Assembly: GCA_016302925.1 (NCBI GenBank)
Contig: JAEDMR010000046.1
Span: forward strand, 1 to 11,878
Direction of reading: 5' to 3'
DNA: 11,878 nt
Origin: Bacillota bacterium
Lineage (GTDB): Bacteria; Bacillota; Clostridia; Peptostreptococcales; Anaerovoracaceae
A program made the translations under genes and the position numbers. This document shows positions 6,071-11,878 of the stretch, piece after piece. A model generated the notes under the pieces. That model had not been told where the DNA came from. It ran no database searches and worked only from the letters and a program-made list of their open reading frames with translations. The first letter of the stretch is position 1. Each line of letters begins with the position of its first letter.

Positions 6071-7063
6071 TTATGACATGTTTGCCTGTCCCGTGCTGCC
6101 TGCTTTCTGCGGACCGCTCACCTTCCTGCGGCGCAGGCTGGCGAACATGGATCCGGATATGTTATGCCACACGCTGAAAATGGCCCCCGGCAGGGTGGCC
6201 AGCGGGTTGGCCGCGAAGTTGGCCGCAGCCAGCGAGACCGCCAGGCCGCTGTTCTGCATGGCTACCTCAATGGCGATGGCCGTTTCCTTTTCATAGGAGG
6301 AGCCCAGCAGTTTCCCTGCTCCCAGTCCCAGCAGCAGGCCGATGCCGTTGTGAAGGATAACCACCAGCAGCACCAGGGCGCCGCAGCTGAGAATCTTTTC
6401 TGCGTTGTTGGCCACGATGCCTGCAATGATCATGACGATGGAAACCACGGAGATCAGCGGCAGAATGCCGGAGATCTTCTGAATGAAACTGCCAAACAGG
6501 CTGTGAAGCACAATGCCCAGCAGCACCGGCACCAGCACCACCTTCACCACGGAGGAAACCATGGCCAGGAAGGAAACCTCCACCCAGGCACCGCCCAGCA
6601 GATAAACCAGAGCCGGTGTCATCAGCGGGGCAATCAGGGTAGATACTGTGGTCATGCCTACAGACAGTGCCACGTCACCCCCTGCGATATAGGTAATCAC
6701 GTTGGACGCCGTTCCGCCCGGGCAGCACCCTACCAGGATCACACCCAGGGCCAGATCTGCCGGCAGATTCATAGCACTTGCCAGCAGCCATGCAGCCAGG
6801 GGCATGATGGCATACTGGGCAATGCAGCCCACCAGCACCTCCTTCGGCCGGGTAAATACCACCTGCACATCCTTTCCGCTGATGGTCAGCCCCATGCCGA
6901 ACATGGCCACCCCCAGAAACCAGGAGGTATAGCTGGTGGCCCAGGCGAAGCCGGACGGCTTGAAAAAGGCAATCACCGAGAGAAGAATGATAATCAGGCC
7001 GATATATTTTGAGAGGAAAGCGCTGACCTGTGAAATCCGTTCCAGCACGCTCTTCTTTTCCAT
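6071..7063 (-). CDS. BASS-family transporter, probably PanS-type (ketopantoate/pantoate carrier)
   Basis: A 330-residue integral membrane protein of the bile acid:sodium symporter superfamily with about nine to ten hydrophobic segments. Family motifs are visible: FGMGLT (55-60), the crossover motif CCPGGTASNV (113-122), HNGIG (238-242), EVAMQNSGLAVSLAA (266-280) and PGAIFSVWHNISGS (292-305). A basic RRRK patch and a polar tail follow the last helix, consistent with a cytosolic C-terminus. It begins 15 bases after the panC stop with AGGAGG seven bases before the ATG, so it is the third gene of the panDC operon. A BASS protein, PanS, imports ketopantoate in Salmonella. Pantoate or ketopantoate uptake is therefore the likeliest role, inferred mainly from the neighbours; sodium coupling is assumed from the family. 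Confidence 0.85.
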   Translation of the reverse strand: MEKKSVLERISQVSAFLSKYIGLIIILLSVIAFFKPSGFAWATSYTSWFLGVAMFGMGLTISGKDVQVVFTRPKEVLVGCIAQYAIMPLAAWLLASAMNLPADLALGVILVGCCPGGTASNVITYIAGGDVALSVGMTTVSTLIAPLMTPALVYLLGGAWVEVSFLAMVSSVVKVVLVPVLLGIVLHSLFGSFIQKISGILPLISVVSIVMIIAGIVANNAEKILSCGALVLLVVILHNGIGLLLGLGAGKLLGSSYEKETAIAIEVAMQNSGLAVSLAAANFAANPLATLPGAIFSVWHNISGSMFASLRRRKVSGPQKAGSTGQANMS

Positions 7064-7078
7064 TCCCGTGCCTCCTGC

Positions 7079-7930
7079 TTACCGGCTCTGGGGCAGCTGC
7101 CAGCTGAAGTTGTCAATGAGGCGGGTCTTGCCGATATAGACTGCCATGGCCACCAGCACGTCACGGTCGATGACCTCCACATTTTCCATGGTCAGGGCAT
7201 CCACTGCGGAGACATAGTCGATCTTCGCCAGCGGCTCCGCTTCAATCACGGCACGCATTTCTGCCAGCAGCTGCTCTGCCTTCATGCCTTCCCGGATGAC
7301 TTCCTTGCCTCTTGCCACGCTGCGGGACAGACACAGTGCCGCCTTCCGCTCTTCCGGGCTGAGGTAGGTGTTCCGTGAGGATTTGGCCAGTCCGTCTTCT
7401 TCCCGGACAATCGGGCAGCCTACGATTTCGATATCAAAGTTCAGGTCCTTCACCATTTTGCGGATGATGGCCAGCTGCTGAGCATCCTTCTCCCCGAAAT
7501 ATGCCCGATCCGGAGCTGCGATGTGGAACAGCTTGGATACCACGGTGCAGACGCCGCGAAAGTGGATCGGACGGGTCAGACCGCACAGATTGTCGGACAG
7601 CTTCTCGATAGACACATAGGCACACGGATTGTCATACATGTCTTCCGGTTCCGGGTGAAAGATCAGATCCGCACCCAGGCTTTCGCAAAGCTGGCTGTCT
7701 CTTTCAAAATCTCTCGGATAAGCGGCCAGGTCTTCGGTCGGTCCGAACTGGGTCGGGTTCACAAAATCCGACACCACCACACGGTCGTTCTCTTCTCTGG
7801 CTTTCCGGATCAGGCTGGCGTGTCCTTCGTGGAGAAAGCCCATGGTCGGCACCAGGCCGATGGTCAGTCCTTCTTTTTTCCATGCTTTGATGATTGCTCT
7901 TGTTTCGTCTACGGTTTTCGTTACCTGCAT
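7079..7930 (-). CDS. panC: Pantothenate synthetase
   Basis: A 283-residue cytosolic ligase joining pantoate and beta-alanine with ATP, via a pantoyl-adenylate, to give pantothenate for CoA synthesis. The nucleotidyltransferase fold is clear: PTMGFLHEGH (28-37) holds the HIGH-like H34 and H37, FVNPTQFGPTEDLAAYPRD (56-74) binds pantoate, RPIHFRGVCTVV (120-131) and YFGEKDAQQLAIIRK (144-158) follow, and KSSRNTYL (183-190) is the KMSKS-like loop. The length equals the family norm. It starts 30 bases after panD with a GAGG-type ribosome binding site, and the BASS transporter follows after 15 bases. Residue 122 is Ile where many homologues have Gly (RPGHFRGV), a small deviation next to the active site. 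Confidence 0.97.
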   Translation of the reverse strand: MQVTKTVDETRAIIKAWKKEGLTIGLVPTMGFLHEGHASLIRKAREENDRVVVSDFVNPTQFGPTEDLAAYPRDFERDSQLCESLGADLIFHPEPEDMYDNPCAYVSIEKLSDNLCGLTRPIHFRGVCTVVSKLFHIAAPDRAYFGEKDAQQLAIIRKMVKDLNFDIEIVGCPIVREEDGLAKSSRNTYLSPEERKAALCLSRSVARGKEVIREGMKAEQLLAEMRAVIEAEPLAKIDYVSAVDALTMENVEVIDRDVLVAMAVYIGKTRLIDNFSWQLPQSR

Positions 7931-7960
7931 TGTTCTCTTCCTCTCTGTTTCTTTCTGCTC

Positions 7961-8353
7961 TTATTCCATATCTTCCAGCCGGCCGTGTTTCTCATAGCTT
8001 GTCAGACGGCTGATGTGATTGTTTTCGTCTACGAAGACGACCTTCGGTCTGTGGTGTTCGGCTTCCTCCTCGCTCATATCTGCGTAGGCCATGATAATGA
8101 TCTTATCGCCCACACTGACGCACCGTGCAGCAGCGCCGTTCAGACAGATCATTCCGCTGCCTCTTTCGCCGCAGATGGTATAGGTCTCAAACCGGCTGCC
8201 GTTGTTTACGTCTACGATCTGGACCTTTTCATACTCCCGGATGCCGGATGCCTCCAGCAGCGCTTCATCCACGGTAATGCTTCCCACGTAATCCAGTTCC
8301 GCCTGGGTCACGGCGGCGCGGTGAATTTTTCCTTTTAATAGCTGTATTGTCAT
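7961..8353 (-). CDS. panD: Aspartate 1-decarboxylase (pyruvoyl enzyme proenzyme)
   Basis: A 130-residue proenzyme that makes beta-alanine from L-aspartate. The self-cleavage site is G24-S25 in LDYVGSITVDE (20-30); S25 becomes the pyruvoyl group. K9 in KGKIHRAAVT (7-16), NGSRFETY (50-57), and NGAAAR (72-77), which holds the catalytic-site loop, are conserved. The C-terminus (ADMSEEEAEHHRPKVVFVDE) is the usual PanD ending. It is the first gene of panD-panC-transporter and is preceded by AAGGAG nine bases before the ATG. The ribosome binding site lies just 3' of an intrinsic terminator hairpin, so expression probably depends on read-through. Firmicutes generally mature PanD without PanM; no PanM is visible here. 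Confidence 0.97.
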   Translation of the reverse strand: MTIQLLKGKIHRAAVTQAELDYVGSITVDEALLEASGIREYEKVQIVDVNNGSRFETYTICGERGSGMICLNGAAARCVSVGDKIIIMAYADMSEEEAEHHRPKVVFVDENNHISRLTSYEKHGRLEDME

Positions 8354-8380
8354 GCCTTGTTTCTCCTTCCGCGCAACAAT

Positions 8381-8409
8381 AAAAAAACCTTCTGAGCCTG
8401 CTCAGAAGG
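8381..8409 (-). terminator. Intrinsic terminator in the panD leader (attenuator candidate)
   Basis: On the minus strand CCTTCTGAG (8409-8401) and CTCAGAAGG (8396-8388) form a perfect 9-base-pair stem with a 4-base loop, followed by seven T residues (8387-8381). It ends 12 bases before the panD AAGGAG site, with no room for another promoter, so it must act on transcripts entering panD. An identical CTCAGAAG occurs upstream on the same strand (8458-8451) and could capture the first arm to form an antiterminator. Confidence 0.8.
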
Positions 8410-8533
8410 AAAGTTTCGCAAAGTAAAAATAGTAAAAATGCTCTTACGTTCTTCTGAGTCTTATTTCTTTCAAATATAAGCTCGCCGCATCATAAGATTT
8501 TCATATTGTATTGTCTTTATCTGTAAATAGTTC

Positions 8534-8573
8534 AGAGTACAGTTTCGGAAAACTCCTTCCGAATACTGTCTCC
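8534..8573 (-). ncRNA. Pan-like leader hairpin with two bulged adenosines
   Basis: Read on the minus strand, GGAG-ACAGT-[A]-TTCGGAA, loop GGAGTT, TTCCGAA-ACTGT-[A]-CTCT. This gives 16 base pairs (one G-U) in which two single adenosines bulge, one on each side of the 5-base-pair middle helix. It lies at the very 5' end of the transcript predicted from the promoter at 8581-8609. From memory, the Pan RNA motif found upstream of pantothenate genes is a stem-loop with two conserved bulged A residues, and this matches in structure and context. Identity is not confirmed by a covariance model. Confidence 0.6.
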
Positions 8574-8580
8574 GCAGGGT

Positions 8581-8609
8581 ATTATAGCACCGGCTTGTGA
8601 AAAATACAA
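8581..8609 (-). promoter_or_regulatory. Extended -10 promoter of the pan operon
   Basis: On the minus strand TTGTAT (8609-8604), a 17-base spacer and TATAAT (8586-8581), with TG at the extended -10 position (TGCTATAAT). The predicted start at about 8575-8573 gives a leader of roughly 220 nt before panD. Confidence 0.75.
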
Positions 8610-8630
8610 CAGTTTTTTCCGAAAAATATC

Positions 8631-8650
8631 ATTATGTAAGTATACATAAT
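8631..8650. promoter_or_regulatory. Palindromic operator candidate between divergent promoters
   Basis: ATTATGTA (8631-8638) and TACATAAT (8643-8650) form a perfect 8-base inverted repeat with a 4-base centre. It sits 21 bases upstream of the pan -35 and 27 bases upstream of the -35 of the non-coding RNA. The size and symmetry fit a dimeric regulator. The protein is not known from this sequence. Confidence 0.5.
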
Positions 8651-8677
8651 ACTTCGTGAATTTTTATGCATTTATGC

Positions 8678-8706
8678 TTGACTTCTGCTGCAAAACGTGG
8701 TATTCT
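8678..8706 (+). promoter_or_regulatory. Extended -10 promoter of the structured RNA
   Basis: TTGACT (8678-8683), a 17-base spacer and TATTCT (8701-8706) with TG at the extended -10 position (TGGTATTCT). Transcription would begin near 8713. There is no protein gene downstream on this strand, only the structured RNA and its terminator. Confidence 0.7.
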
Positions 8707-8712
8707 TTCCTC

Positions 8713-8988
8713 AAGAAAAGCGATAAAGCGTTTACATACATCGAAGATGCATCGAAAGGCGAGCATCATTCGCAAGAGGTAAAGAGCATGCGCTTGGGTT
8801 TATGAAAACGAACGTAAGGGGGTGAGTCCCAAGGATATGACAGAACAGGTGAATAATTGGTAATACCGGCTGTATGGTATGAGGGCCGTTTCCCGCAGAT
8901 CTGAATGATGATAAGATTCGATTGGGAGCAGTAAGACAGGCCAGAGAAATGATGAAAGCGAAAGGTACAGCCGGTATTATCTTTTTTT
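8713..8988 (+). ncRNA. Predicted structured non-coding RNA (family not identified)
   Basis: A stretch of about 275 bases with its own promoter and a T-run terminator, and no convincing reading frame. Helices seen directly: AAGCG (8726-8730)/CGCTT (8791-8795) next to TTTAC (8731-8735)/GTAAA (8779-8783); hairpin GCGA (8759-8762)/TCGC (8770-8773); CTTGGG (8793-8798)/CCCAAG (8828-8833), partly competing with the first; and a perfect 14-base-pair helix 8861-8874/8966-8979 enclosing a roughly 90-base domain with GGCC/GGCC, TCCC/GGGA and GAAT/ATTC pairings. Seven T residues follow at 8982-8988. It lacks the landmark motifs of RNase P, tmRNA, SRP RNA and T-box leaders, and does not form a 6S-like rod. 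The size, autonomous promoter and lineage would suit the raiA RNA family, but this was not verified. Confidence 0.6.
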
Positions 8989-8998
8989 GTGCTTTTTT
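8966..8998 (+). terminator. Terminator of the structured RNA
   Basis: TACAGCCGGTATT (8966-8978) is the 3' arm of the long helix with 8862-8874 and is followed by CTTTTTTT (8981-8988) and a second T-run (8993-8998). The paired arm lies about 90 bases upstream, so the terminator doubles as the closing helix of the 3' domain. This is unusual for an ordinary terminator. Confidence 0.65.
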
Positions 8999-9034
8999 GC
9001 AGCCGGTTTCAGACCACAGCCCTTCTTTGATAAC

Positions 9035-9077
9035 AAAAAAAGGAAAAAGCAGAACGACGCCTGCCCTTCCCTTTTCC
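9035..9077 (-). terminator. Weak terminator-like hairpin on the minus strand
   Basis: Minus strand: GGAAAA and GGCAG (9077-9061) pair imperfectly with CTGC and TTTTTCC (9052-9042), followed by seven T residues (9041-9035). It could back up the fbp terminator and block antisense transcription into the structured RNA. Confidence 0.35.
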
Positions 9078-9185
9078 ATATCCATTAAACACACACACTT
9101 TTACCCACATACAGAAAGGAAACACATCACCCATTTTCTTTCCCACGTTTTATTATATCACCTCAGTGTTTAAAAAGATGCTAAG

Positions 9186-9215
9186 AAAAATAGCGGAGCC
9201 GTTAAGACTCCGCTA
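9186..9215 (-). terminator. Intrinsic terminator of fbp
   Basis: On the minus strand TAGCGGAG (9215-9208) pairs perfectly with CTCCGCTA (9198-9191) around a 9-base loop, followed by TTTTT (9190-9186). It starts 16 bases after the fbp stop codon. Confidence 0.9.
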
Positions 9216-9231
9216 ATACTCTGCCAGGATT

Positions 9232-11184
9232 TTACTGATATACTTCTTTGATCAGACCCTTCTTATACGCGGCCACCAGATCTGTAAGATCCTGTACCCG
9301 CTGCACCAGCTCTGCACCCTGGTCCGTGTCGATGATCAGGAGGCGTTCCGGCATGGTTTCCACGATACGGATTACAGGAGAATGGAATACCTGGGTTCCA
9401 TCGGCCTGCAGCGGTTCATACGGTTTGTGCTCTGCCAGAGCCATGAACCTGGAATTGAAGATGAACGTATATCCTGCGATTCCCGTCTGCTTCTGATATG
9501 CCTTGGAGATTCCGCCGTCAATGACATAAAGCAGTCCGCCGCCCTTGATCGGGCTTTCGCCGTCTTTGATCTTCACAGGCACATGGCCGTTGAGAATCTT
9601 GGACCGGCTCGGATCCAGTCCGAATTCCCGCAGGATCTTCTCGCAGGCTTCTCTGGTCTTGATCAGCCGGTAATACGGGCGGGTCGGTTCCTTATGACTC
9701 GCCTTATCTGCGACGAACAGCCGCTCGAAGGTGGTCATCTTTTCCTTACCGAACAGCGGAGAATTGCCGCCCAGCCACAGATACCACATCAGGTCTCCGG
9801 ACCGTCCGGTCTCATCGCTTTCCTTCGGCTCGAAGTACGCTTTCCGCACCTGGTCGTCCAGATAGTCCATGAGTGCCTTTCCCTTCAGACGCACGCCGTT
9901 CAGCTCCACTTCTTCGAACTCCCCATCCTCCGTCATCGGAATGCAGCCGTGGTACAGCAGGTTTCCGTTGATCTTCTGATACAGAGCGCCATGACTGTAG
10001 AGGAACCGGATATGTGCCTGCAGCTTTTCGGAATTCAGGAAGGACGCTTCCAACGCATTCAGCATGTCTTCCTCTTCCCGGGTCAGCTTGTACGGATCCT
10101 TCGGGTCAAGTGTAGGGAAGTTGGTATCCCGCAGCGGCCATACGTTGCCCTCAATCTCCACCGTGCCTGCCGCCAGATCGATTTTGTCCAGAAGCAGCCG
10201 GTTCTCCAGATGGTATTCCGGATGTGCCAGGATCCGCTGTCCTTCTACCTTAAACTGGCAGACGGCAATGGCTTTATGCATCCGCGCCGCCAGTTCCTCA
10301 TCCACCGGGTCGAACTTATTCCGATCCAGAATATGCGGCCGGAACTTTTCGCACGGATCGTCGCCATAAACCTTCTCCGCGAAGGTGGCCAGCGGCCGCA
10401 GGTTGATTCCATAGCCCACTTCCAGCATATCGAAGTTGTTATAGCTGATATTCATCCGCAGCACATTGGTGATGCATGCCCAGTTGCCTGTAGCCGCACC
10501 CATCCAGACGATATCGTGGTTGCCCCACTGGAAGTCCACTTCATGGTAGTTCATCAGGAAATCCATGATGGAATCCGGATGGGCGCCACGGTCGAAAATA
10601 TCGCCGATAATATGTAATTTGTCTACAGCCAGGCGGCTGATGGCTTCGGTCAGCTCAATGATATATTCTTCTGCCATGCCGTACTGCACCACCGAGTTGA
10701 TGATCTCACTGTAGTAATGGGAACGGTTGGCTTCGTCGTCTGCGTGAAGCAGTTCGTCGATACTGTAGCCGGCATACTTCGGAAGCCGCTGCCGCACTCT
10801 GGAGCGGGTGTATTTCGTCGAAACCGATTTACAGATCGTAATTAAACGATAAATCGCCGTAGCGCACCAGTCGTCAAAGTTCCGCTCGGAAACCTTCCGC
10901 CGCTTCAGTTCTGCCTCCGCATTATAGATCAGCGCTGCCAGATCCTCTCTGTCTTTCTCGCTGAGGACTGCGCCGTAATGCTCATCAATCTTCGACTTGA
11001 TGGTCCCGGAGGCGCTTTTCAGCATATGAATGAATGCCTCGTGCTCCCCGTGCAGGTCACTGAGAAAGTACTCCGTTCCTTTCGGAAGTGCAAGAATCGC
11101 ATTGAGATTGATAATCTCTGCCGATGCCGCGCGAATGTTCGGGTAGTCTTTCGCCAGTAAATTCAAAAATTTTAAATCCGCCAT
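9232..11184 (-). CDS. fbp: Class III fructose-1,6-bisphosphatase
   Basis: A 650-residue cytosolic gluconeogenic enzyme hydrolysing fructose 1,6-bisphosphate to fructose 6-phosphate. This is the Firmicute-type class III enzyme, unrelated to FBPase I and II and built on a metallophosphoesterase core. Metal-binding motifs are SDLHGEHEAF (42-51, D43 and H45), GDIFDRG (194-200, D195 and D198) and WGNHD (220-224). The C-terminal half has LNGHVPVKIKDGESPIKGGG and the YVIDGGISKAYQ segment typical of the family. The length is close to the roughly 670 residues of the Bacillus enzyme. The start at 11184 is preferred because AAAGGAA lies about seven bases upstream and the protein then begins MADLKFLNLLAKDYPN; the in-frame ATG at 11250 lies about at the predicted transcription start. 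The gene is monocistronic with its own promoter and terminator. Confidence 0.96.
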   Translation of the reverse strand: MADLKFLNLLAKDYPNIRAASAEIINLNAILALPKGTEYFLSDLHGEHEAFIHMLKSASGTIKSKIDEHYGAVLSEKDREDLAALIYNAEAELKRRKVSERNFDDWCATAIYRLITICKSVSTKYTRSRVRQRLPKYAGYSIDELLHADDEANRSHYYSEIINSVVQYGMAEEYIIELTEAISRLAVDKLHIIGDIFDRGAHPDSIMDFLMNYHEVDFQWGNHDIVWMGAATGNWACITNVLRMNISYNNFDMLEVGYGINLRPLATFAEKVYGDDPCEKFRPHILDRNKFDPVDEELAARMHKAIAVCQFKVEGQRILAHPEYHLENRLLLDKIDLAAGTVEIEGNVWPLRDTNFPTLDPKDPYKLTREEEDMLNALEASFLNSEKLQAHIRFLYSHGALYQKINGNLLYHGCIPMTEDGEFEEVELNGVRLKGKALMDYLDDQVRKAYFEPKESDETGRSGDLMWYLWLGGNSPLFGKEKMTTFERLFVADKASHKEPTRPYYRLIKTREACEKILREFGLDPSRSKILNGHVPVKIKDGESPIKGGGLLYVIDGGISKAYQKQTGIAGYTFIFNSRFMALAEHKPYEPLQADGTQVFHSPVIRIVETMPERLLIIDTDQGAELVQRVQDLTDLVAAYKKGLIKEVYQ

Positions 11185-11252
11185 TTCCGTTCCTTTCTGT
11201 TTGCCTTTCCCTGCTTGTTCCTTCGCAGGCAGGAATATTTCATACCACATTC

Positions 11253-11281
11253 ATTTTACAATGGCTTCCTGCATAAATCAA
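11253..11281 (-). promoter_or_regulatory. Promoter of fbp
   Basis: On the minus strand TTGATT (11281-11276), a 17-base spacer and TAAAAT (11258-11253). Initiation near 11246 gives a leader of about 60 bases and rules against the upstream ATG at 11250. No catabolite-control palindrome was recognised around it. Confidence 0.65.
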
Positions 11282-11308
11282 GAGAAATCCTCACGCTCCG
11301 GCTGCGTT

Positions 11309-11878
11309 TCAGTACACCTGGGTCCCACTGTAATAGTGGGTCAGGATCTCCTTATAAGTATACCCTTCCTTCGCCATGCCGTCCGCCCCGTACTGAGACA
11401 TACCAACGCCATGGCCGGAGCCGCTGGAGGTAAATACGATATTGCTGCCGTCGAACTCGATGGCAAACAGCGCCGAAGACAGACCCAGCGCCCTGCGGAC
11501 TTCCGTGCCCTTCAGAATACCGCCCGCTCCGTCTCCCACCTGCATCTTTTCCACCCGGCCCCCTGCGGTGCGGCTGAGAATCTTGATGGACGGCCGGCTG
11601 ATCTTTCCCAGATCTTTTTCCGGGAAGGCTTCCTTTAATTTCTTCGCAAAATCCTTCAGGCTGAGTTTCGTCTTCTCGTCCCGGTGTGTGGCGTTTTCTT
11701 CATATGGGCTGGATACACTGACCAGGTACGGCACGGCGCTGACAAACACGTCCTCCGAATTTTCCGTCTGTCCGCCGCTGGAACTGAAAAACAGTGGCTG
11801 CAGCACCATTTCACCATCGTAATACAGGAGCTGTCCTTCTGTGGCCTGACAGGCTTTTTTGATCTTTTCCCAGCCGTT
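11309..11878 (-). CDS. SpoIID/LytB-domain protein, C-terminal part (truncated by the window)
   Basis: 189 residues plus the stop are visible; the frame stays open through the right edge, so the N-terminus is missing. The fragment covers the C-terminal part of the SpoIID/LytB amidase-enhancer domain: the ACQATEGQLLYYDGE segment, PLFFSSSGGQTE (the PLYHSTSGG-TE motif), a variable linker, the GGRVEKMQVG strand, RRALGL, and the signature SGHGVGMSQYGADGMAKEGY with YKEILTHYYSGTQV at the end. SpoIID is a membrane-anchored lytic transglycosylase acting on denuded glycan strands during engulfment of the forespore; paralogues occur in the same organisms, so true spoIID is not claimed. The catalytic glutamate and membrane anchor would lie in the missing part. 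No clear terminator separates it from fbp. Confidence 0.9.
   Translation of the reverse strand, partial: NGWEKIKKACQATEGQLLYYDGEMVLQPLFFSSSGGQTENSEDVFVSAVPYLVSVSSPYEENATHRDEKTKLSLKDFAKKLKEAFPEKDLGKISRPSIKILSRTAGGRVEKMQVGDGAGGILKGTEVRRALGLSSALFAIEFDGSNIVFTSSGSGHGVGMSQYGADGMAKEGYTYKEILTHYYSGTQVY

Noticed and set aside
6164..7012. 282-codon plus-strand reading frame
   Set aside because: His/Gln-rich antisense shadow of the BASS transporter, without a start signal.
8732..9094. 120-codon minus-strand frame opposite the structured RNA
   Set aside because: No ribosome binding site, composition unlike the neighbouring genes, and it runs across the helices and terminator of the RNA.
9087..9097. Short CA dinucleotide run
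   Set aside because: Too short to be a meaningful repeat.
8922..9173. 83-codon plus-strand frame at the end of the structured RNA
   Set aside because: It crosses the terminator T-run and becomes low-complexity Ser/Thr/His-rich sequence; no ribosome binding site.
9382..10617. 411-codon plus-strand reading frame
   Set aside because: Long but fully antisense to fbp, whose metal-binding motifs are intact; GC-rich codon bias leaves the opposite frame open.
11324..11340. CCCACT-N5-AGTGGG inverted repeat near the end of the SpoIID-domain gene
   Set aside because: It lies inside the codons for the conserved HYYSGT segment and has no T-run, so it is more simply explained by coding constraint.

Overview
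The window looks like chromosomal DNA of a sporulating Clostridia member, most likely a Lachnospiraceae-type gut Firmicute. The basis is strong AGGAGG-type ribosome binding sites, sigma-A promoters close to consensus, a class III (Firmicute) fructose-1,6-bisphosphatase, a SpoIID-domain protein, a LexA/DinR-type SOS box and a YolD-family gene behind a UvrX-like polymerase. No insertion sequence, prophage module or CRISPR array was seen. Family assignments come from reading the translated sequence, not from database searches.

Layout. Minus strand, 1-1485: an M20-family amidohydrolase followed by a TTG-started, truncated CPA2-type cation:proton antiporter. About 480 bases without a protein gene follow, holding an orphan 18-bp hairpin and helically phased AATTC repeats ahead of a perfect-consensus promoter for tRNA-Arg(ACG) at 1968-2044. 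Plus strand, 2146-4170: a LexA-box-controlled operon of a Y-family translesion polymerase and a YolD-family protein with overlapping ATGA. Minus strand, 4177-5937: a three-domain Xaa-Pro aminopeptidase, converging on yolD with only 6 bases between. Minus strand, 6071-8353: panD-panC-BASS transporter, ended by a symmetrical terminator. Plus strand, about 8713-8988: a predicted structured non-coding RNA with its own promoter and terminator. Minus strand, 9232-11184: fructose-1,6-bisphosphatase. Minus strand, 11309 to the right edge: a SpoIID-domain protein lacking its N-terminus.

How the genes work together. PanD makes beta-alanine and PanC joins it to pantoate. The third gene of that operon is a BASS-family carrier of the PanS type, which may import pantoate or ketopantoate, since panB and panE are not in this cluster. 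The operon has a roughly 220-nt leader. At its 5' end is a hairpin with two bulged adenosines, and just before the panD ribosome binding site is an intrinsic terminator whose 5' arm can alternatively pair with an upstream sequence. This looks like RNA-level attenuation. A 20-bp palindrome lies between the pan promoter and the divergent promoter of the non-coding RNA.

The parts most worth a second look are the 8354-8990 region (pan leader, palindrome, structured RNA) and the SOS box over the polymerase-yolD promoter.
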